Assembly: GCA_029844215.1 (NCBI GenBank)
Contig: CM056723.1
Coordinates: 1,138,980-1,202,979 of the forward strand
DNA length: 64,000 nucleotides
Origin: Przewalskia tangutica
Lineage: Eukaryota > Streptophyta > Magnoliopsida > Solanales > Solanaceae
Direction of reading: 5' to 3'
The position numbers were made by a program, and so were the translations under genes. Below are positions 58,030 to 64,000 of the stretch, in pieces; position 1 is the first letter of the stretch, and each line of letters opens with the position of its first letter. The notes under the pieces are model-generated. The model ran no database searches. It was not told the DNA's origin and worked only from the letters and a program-made list of their open reading frames with translations.

Positions 58030-61000
58030 CTGATACTCGGCAAACTCAATAGCCATTGTCTTCGGAGTTTTGTCACCCGGCTGGAGTAACTTCTGAGCCT
58101 CCTGAAATTGGAGAATATACGACTCTTCTGAATAAGCAATGTCATGATTGCTTTTAAGCATAAGCAACTCCCTCTGTCCCAATTCATGTGATACACTTTA
58201 CTTTTTACTCCGTCTCAAAAAGAATGATACATTTCCTTATTTTGCACCAACTCAACTTTAACTTTTACCTTTTACGCTTAACGAGATGATCTAAAACCAC
58301 ACAAATATCTTTGATTTGCTTTAGACCACAAGATTCAAAAGTCTTCTTTTATTTCTTAAACTCCGTGCCGAGTCAAACTATTTCACGGAGGGAGTAATTT
58401 TTTATTCATCGCCACATTGGTGCTGGATATGTACATTACAAAAACTCAGATGGAATCCAGTGTTCAATGTCCAAGGCTTACACAGACTACAGTACTACAC
58501 TAAAAGTACCTAAATGTACCAGACTAACACAATTGGCATATAAACTTTCAACCTGTTCTAATCAAACTGATCAACGAGAAGAAAAATGATAAGCGCGGTC
58601 TGGTGAAAGCTTAGTAGGAATACACCTAAACCCAAGATTTAAGAGGAAAATTGATAGCCACAAAAAGCACTCCCATTTACCACAAAAAGAAAATGATTCA
58701 TGCGCTCCATGATTGTAAGACGATGATCCAATAGTGGAATTAAGACCAAACATTTTCTAGAAATGATGAGCAAACTGCCATCCATTTTTCAGAGTCGATG
58801 ACTCAAATAAGTAATTAGCAGCTAAGTCAAGTTATCGAACCACTATTTCTGCCCATACATCACTGTACATACTCTAGAAGTTAAATTTCAAGTAGACATT
58901 CTGATGTCAACTGAAAGACTATTTGATTTCCGATTGTCTCTTTCATAAGAAGTTGACAATTAAAAGAAAACAGCTCTCACACTTAAGCATGTTAAGGACA
59001 ATATTAGACGCTTCTATATATTCAGCACTGAATATGGACAATTTTATGGGCAGAGCCCACATGATAAATATGGACAATGTTGTGACATCCAAGGTATGAA
59101 ATGAGGGGCAAAAACTAGAGGACAGTGGGTACAAAATATCTAAATGTGAGACACCAGTGTCGGAGTAGCAAGCAGCTTATAGCAATCAAGGAAAAAGACA
59201 CCAGAAAACGTAACTCCTGCTAAAGGACAGATATATGCTGAAGAACTAAAAACAGGTCCAATTATTTTACCTTTTCTGCAGCTGATACATTGGTTCTTCC
59301 TTCAGCCTCTCTAGCAGAAAGGGCTCCAATACCAGTAGATGGCAGGACTATAAAACATAGCAAGTATAGCCAACACTTAGAACCGTATCACAATTTGTGT
59401 AGTCAAGGAGTCAATGTTGCACAGCTCATGCAACAGATCATTTACAAGAAACATATCACAGCACCTATGAACTTGTTGATGCACCAGGTGAAGGAGAAAA
59501 GAGGAATTATAAGGCAATTGCCTAAAGCATGCTTCTATCTTACAAAGTATTCGGTGCACATATTTGATAGAGAGCTTCATAATGAATTTACTGAAAGTAT
59601 AATCTAAAAACATAGCTATCCTAGTAATACTTCAAATTGAAAAGAACCAGACAGTGCCATAGAAGCAATCCTGTCATGTATCATCCTATTTAAGCAGAGT
59701 GCATTGGACGCAGAAATTGAGCATAAATTAATAGAAGCAAATGAGTCAATCAGCAGTGCATTGTAAGCAAGAAGTGAAGGATCGAGATAAAAGATGTTTT
59801 AATTCAAGCATGCCGACAAGATAGTGTCTTGATTTTAGACATGCAAGGTTGTACTTGTACATGATACTTAAAGTTCACTGCTCTTAGCACCTTACCTGAT
59901 TGAAACACAAGAAGTTTGCCTCCAGTGCTTTGCATTGCCAAGAAAGCAGACTGAAGTAATAAAACACGAAATAAGAATCAATCCATATGATAATCTATCA
60001 TAGACTGATGTGGTTAGACTTGAAATCACTCATCTGCACAGAGGCAAATTCCGGGTTTAAATTCTATGAATTAAACCTTTAACATCTTAGCATTGAACCC
60101 ATTATATTTCTAAAGTTAAGGGTCCATATCTACAGCTTATTGCAATTTTAGTAAATTTTTACACATAAGTTTATGCTCCGTGTCGAAAGTACTGGGTTCA
60201 TATGAACCTTTACCGTAAGGTTGGATCCACACCTGCATCTGCATGCAGATTTTTTCCAATCTCTTTCTCAGAATGGCAAAGTCTCAGGCAACCGTGGTGA
60301 CCTAACTACTTACATTTTAGAGGGAATGCAGAAAATACCTATTCCATCTATGAATTAATGAGACAGTATAACACAAGTGGATTTATGATCCAAATGACAA
60401 CTTGCGAAACTAGCTTCATGTAAAGCATTGATACCTTGACTGCAGCTCCAAAAGCTGAATCAGCAGTTCTGCTGTTCTGGAACATTGTTGGGATGCTTTC
60501 TAGGAGAAGTCTAGGTGTTGACGGCACTGAAAACACAAACAAATAACCACTTTAATGGGACGCACTGAAAGTCTTCTTCATTCCGCTTTAAATAAGGGGA
60601 AAATGAACAGAAAGTTGGTCAACATCTTGCAGAACTAACCTCCGAGAGCTGCACAATAACATCAGTTTGAAGGGGAGTGTAAACATCTTGGACATCAGGA
60701 ACTATAAGCATCAATGGTTGCAAAGGTAGATCCAGAATCAACTTATCAGAAAACAAGCACTTCACCGACCTAAACCATTTTCCACAAGACCACAACCCTA
60801 ATCCCATTTTAGCATCTATATTAAAGAACAATGAACGAATCATATAAGAGAACAATGGAGCAAATGAAATAGAATCCAACTATACCAGAGAAGAATAATG
60901 AGAGAACTGCATAATTAAGCACAATGGAGCAATTAGGCAGTAAGGGAGACGAGCAGCTAATTAAGGCAGAGAAGTAGAAAAGGGCTACAAAGTAACTCTT

Positions 61001-62390
61001 TTTTGACGGCTAATATTTTCTTCCTGCAACACTATTACTTAATCACAAAGAAGACAAAAGAAAAAAGGAAACAAGAACAATGTTACTTTGTTAAAGTAAG
61101 TACTACCAACTCCCTTCCCCAGATATGTCTTAGTTATAGATTTTTATTTTATTTTCACTTATAAAAATTCTTTAAGAAATGCATTTAGTTAATCATCTAG
61201 GCAATACATTTCTGAAATCCAACAAGAATCATTTTAGTAGTTCTGCATTTTCCCCTTAAAATTAAATGCCAATTCATCATTAGCGCAGCAAAGATTAAAA
61301 AGGCAATATTAATTGATTAAGGTTCAACACTGATTTCAAAGCTTCTTTTAATTTCAGATTTTAAAGCTTAATTTAGCAGAGTCAAACTCATTTGAATGTG
61401 TTAAACCTGCTGCAATGCACGCTTGAGATTGCAAAAGTGGATAGTTGAGTCGAATGTAGCAAATCCAATCAATGTCCGAGGATCATCATGCAATAATAAG
61501 CTTTCAATGTCAAAGGCAGCTCATAAATTCTCCAAGAATTCATATTGTGCATTAAAATTGAATAAAAATGCATCTTAGCTGAACTGTATCGCAAATAGTA
61601 TCTATTCCCTATTCCATGCCTCCTAGTGAACGCGACATTCTAACCACTTGAATGATCCCATCCCTCCCGGGTTCCATTAGATCATATATAGCTTACCAGA
61701 TCAACCTATGGTTCATTTAACTATAAGAATGACACCAGATGCCGACAAAAGTGCCCCTCAACCGAAGACATTCAAGGGTTCACCTAAATCGTTTTGTAAC
61801 ATTCATCATTTTCTTTTTAACTTCTGGAATTATTAAAAGGCATTGCTTCATCATCACTTAAGGAGATGCAAATCGAAAGGTTATCACATCATAATCTCTT
61901 CATCTTTTTTGCCTAATCCCCCACCCATCCATGGGCCAACAGCCACTAAATACAAATATTCCATAACGAACTCTTGGATAAACCAAAGTGGCCAAGCAGC
62001 ATTCGCGCAACACCACACTATTCAGAATGGAGACCAACTGGGTTTCCCAAAATTCAGATGCATAATAACCTTTTTCATCATCTCACCAGACAAATTACAT
62101 GGATAAGTGCTTCACTACATCAGAAGTTCTAGTTAATCTCACTGATTTAGTACGAGAATGTGATTAATTTATGATGATTCCACTTGAGACGAGCCAAATA
62201 CTTTTATCTCTCTCTAATCAAAAGGTAAAAAAATGCATGTTGCATCATCATAAACAACCAATAGACTTACAGGGAGATCAGAAATAACTTGGCTAATCGC
62301 ACTGCAAGCAGCTGCAGTTGCACCAGTCTGTATGGCATTCATGGAAACGTCTATAAGGAAGAAATACACAGCGGGCATTGGATCTCACAC
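58030..62390 (-). pseudogene. SEC24 (COPII coat) gene fragment, seven exons
   Basis: Minus-strand exons: 62271-62390 (DPMPAVYFFLIDVSMNA), 61407-~61488 (RTLIGFATFDSTIHF), 60640-60717 (LMLIVPDVQDVYTPLQTDV), 60435-60526 (ESIPTMFQNSRTADSAFGAA), 59896-59950 (STGGKLLVFQS), 59271-59347 (LPSTGIGALSAREAEG) and 58030-58101 (LLQPGDKTPKTMAIEFAEYQ). Together they cover only part of the Sec23/Sec24 trunk domain. The cargo-binding N-terminus and all C-terminal domains are missing. The third exon's acceptor reads AA instead of AG, the fourth has a one-base deletion giving an early stop, and the first begins next to an in-frame TGA. Other exons and donors remain intact. Functional SEC24 selects cargo for COPII vesicles at the ER; this copy cannot. 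Confidence 0.85.
58168..58394. repeat. Stowaway-type MITE in the SEC24 fragment
   Basis: The left end 'ctccctctgtcccaa' and right end 'tttcacggagggag' are inverted. The right side is followed by TA. It lies in the intron between the last two recognisable SEC24 exons. An internal 'actccgtctcaaaaagaatg' near the left end suggests two nested or duplicated termini. Confidence 0.75.
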
Positions 62391-62823
62391 CTGAAATACA
62401 AGACGAAATTCTAGGTTATTACTGCAAAATTCACAAGTTACAAAATTGAATTAAGGGATTCCCTACATCAAAGAAAGGAGCACATCTACAAAATAAGCGC
62501 ATCAAATCTTTTTTGAAACTGAAAAAAAAAAAATTAATGCCCTTTTTTTGTAGATGTGCTCAAATCTATATCTACATTGATTTAGAACTCTGTCAATAAA
62601 TGTCTCTGTTGAAGTATTAGTTTAATTTTCTAAATCTGAGATCCTACTCGTCCAAAATACCGACCCCTTCAGCCTATCAGCTCTGCTGTTAACAGATTGC
62701 ACAGTACTCTAGGAGCAGTAATTTGACAAGTCTGCGACAGTTCAACATTTCACATCTCCTACTCATTGCTTACTGGACCCTTCTCGTATTCCCCACATTC
62801 CTCTTTAGCTTTCTCTCTGTATG
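62391..62823. other. Gap between the SEC24 fragment and the hAT end
   Basis: No upstream SEC24 exon is found here, so the fragment ends at 62390. No other feature is seen. Confidence 0.4.
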
Positions 62824-64000
62824 TAGGACTGGCCAGTGGGCCGGGCCGGGCCCACCGGGGTCGGGTTAAGCGGGGTCGGGGCGGGGTCGGGGCGGAGAAA
62901 AGGGGCGGGGTCGAGCTGGGGCGGGCCTGGAGGGGTCGGGTCGGGCGGGACCATAACGTGTCCCGGTCCTGGCCCCGTTAGGTAGTCGGGACGGGACCGG
63001 GCCAGTGGGTTTTGATTTTTTTTTTTTTAATTTTTTTCACTAAATTAAAAATACTAAATTACTAACAAAGTAACATTAACATATACTTGTCATATAGTCA
63101 TATACATATACTATAATATTATAGACTTATAGTATTATAATTATAGTATTATACTCATATATATAATATATTTATAAACTATAAAGTATAAACTATAACA
63201 GTATAAACTATAAACTATAAAGTATAAACTAAATAATTAAACAAAGACAAGAAGAGTGTAAAAACATCCCAAGATCAAGCTGTTTTGTCATATATTATTA
63301 ATTATTTCATTGAAATATACAAGATTCAAAATTACAATATCAGAGTGTCATTGTTGAAAAAAATTGCAAAAGACATAGAAAAATTAAAAAATTGCAATGA
63401 AATAAATTACCAATTTGAAAATATCTTGGTCAAATTGTTCCACGTCGCTACTCATGCCTTCAGATAAAATGTCGTTGTAGTTGTCGTCTTCTTCTTCGTT
63501 AATCTCTGGTTGACCGCACCTCCTTCGCTCCGCTCGTATCCAATCTCTGAATAGTACCGCCATCTCCAAGCTGTCTCCGGCTAATGAGTGTCTGTGCTCT
63601 CCTATTTGAAATCATTGCGAAAAAGCGCTTTGAAGGCGATTGATGACGCCAATGTTCAAAATATCTCGCCATCATTGAAAGTGTCGAAATGTCTTCTCAT
63701 TCTCCAATATTTCAGCAAGTCTTCCTTTCCTTCTTCATTGATAACTGCTTGGTAAGGTAAATTACCCTGCAAAACAAAAACATCGAACTCGCTAATTTGG
63801 TTAGCACTGTTACCACCGCACATTCTATTTCTGAGGCTTTCAATAGAACTAATACTACTAGCCCCAGAAACAGCATGCCTTTTTTTAGCCTGTGTTGAAG
63901 AAGAAGAAGATGGTACAAAAGTCGGTTGGTTACTAGCACTTTCTTGCTGGTAATGCCGATATACTTTTTTGCATTCATCTTCTACGCTATTCAACACTTC
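62824..64000 (-). mobile_element. hAT-type DNA transposon, truncated by window end
   Basis: The left terminus at about 62824 ('taggactggccagtgggccg') starts a 180-bp very GC-rich subterminal region with many 'cggggtcgggg' motifs, as seen in plant hAT elements. An AT-rich tract with repeated 'tataaactataaa' follows (63060-63230). Degraded transposase then runs on the minus strand to the window edge. The other end is outside the window. Confidence 0.7.
63400..64000 (-). pseudogene. hAT transposase C-terminal part, frameshifted
   Basis: The minus strand reads KKRHAVSGASS, SEFDVFVLQG and EDLLKYWRMRR in one frame (63656-63997). After frameshifts near 63570-63650 it reads SLEMAVLFRDWIRAERR (63500-63569) with an acidic C-terminus. 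This corresponds to the hAT dimerisation domain of RICESLEEPER-like transposases. The catalytic region would lie beyond the window. Confidence 0.75.

Noticed and set aside
61843..62106. 87-codon ORF inside the SEC24 fragment
   Set aside because: It lies in an intron on the opposite strand, with no motif.

Overview
This is nuclear DNA from a flowering plant, most likely a member of the nightshade family (Solanaceae). The evidence is GT-AG introns, an AT-rich background and dense LTR retrotransposons. Several short elements end in the (TTG)n tail that I know from the Solanaceae TS SINE and RTE LINE families. The diterpene synthase also reads closest to Solanaceae copalyl diphosphate synthases as I remember them. 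No database search was run, so family names rest on motifs and recall.

Layout. 640-4445 is a decayed Ty1-copia element with only its 3' LTR. 5840-19838 is the most important gene: a complete 15-exon class II diterpene synthase (copalyl diphosphate synthase, 814 codons). Every junction is GT-AG and the frame is kept throughout. Its 4,990-bp intron 8 holds a whole sense-oriented copia element, and introns 5 and 10 hold SINE insertions with clear target-site duplications. 19.9-28.3 kb is gene-free and contains LINE fragments (L1-like and RTE-like), RTE/TS tails, a foldback element, MITEs and small repeats.

28,412-43,203 is one compound insertion. An outer copia element with matching LTRs and a 5-bp target duplication (ttgaa) contains inverted pieces of its own family. 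A 9.3-kb gypsy chromovirus-like element has in turn inserted into that inverted RNase H sequence, with its own duplication (gacat). 44,246-47,123 is an intact five-exon gene for ribosomal protein eS24 (133 aa), with site II and telo-box promoter motifs. 47.7-48.5 kb is an F-box-associated-domain pseudogene.

49,435-54,244 is a minus-strand copia element of the same family as the one in the CPS intron. It is flanked by an unusual 49-bp duplication. 55,466-55,933 (minus) is an intact single-exon gene for an alpha-crystallin/HSP20-like protein. 58,030-62,390 (minus) holds seven recognisable exons of a SEC24 COPII gene, truncated at both ends, with a broken splice site and a frameshift. 62,824 to the window end is a degraded hAT transposon.

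The supported genes (CPS, RPS24, HSP20-like) are unrelated in function, so the window is not a biosynthetic cluster. The most noteworthy items are the intact CPS gene carrying a retrotransposon in a central intron, the self-inverted copia with a nested gypsy, the protease Asp-to-Asn change shared by two copies of one copia family, and a context-biased indel pattern between the gypsy LTRs that may be a sequencing artefact.
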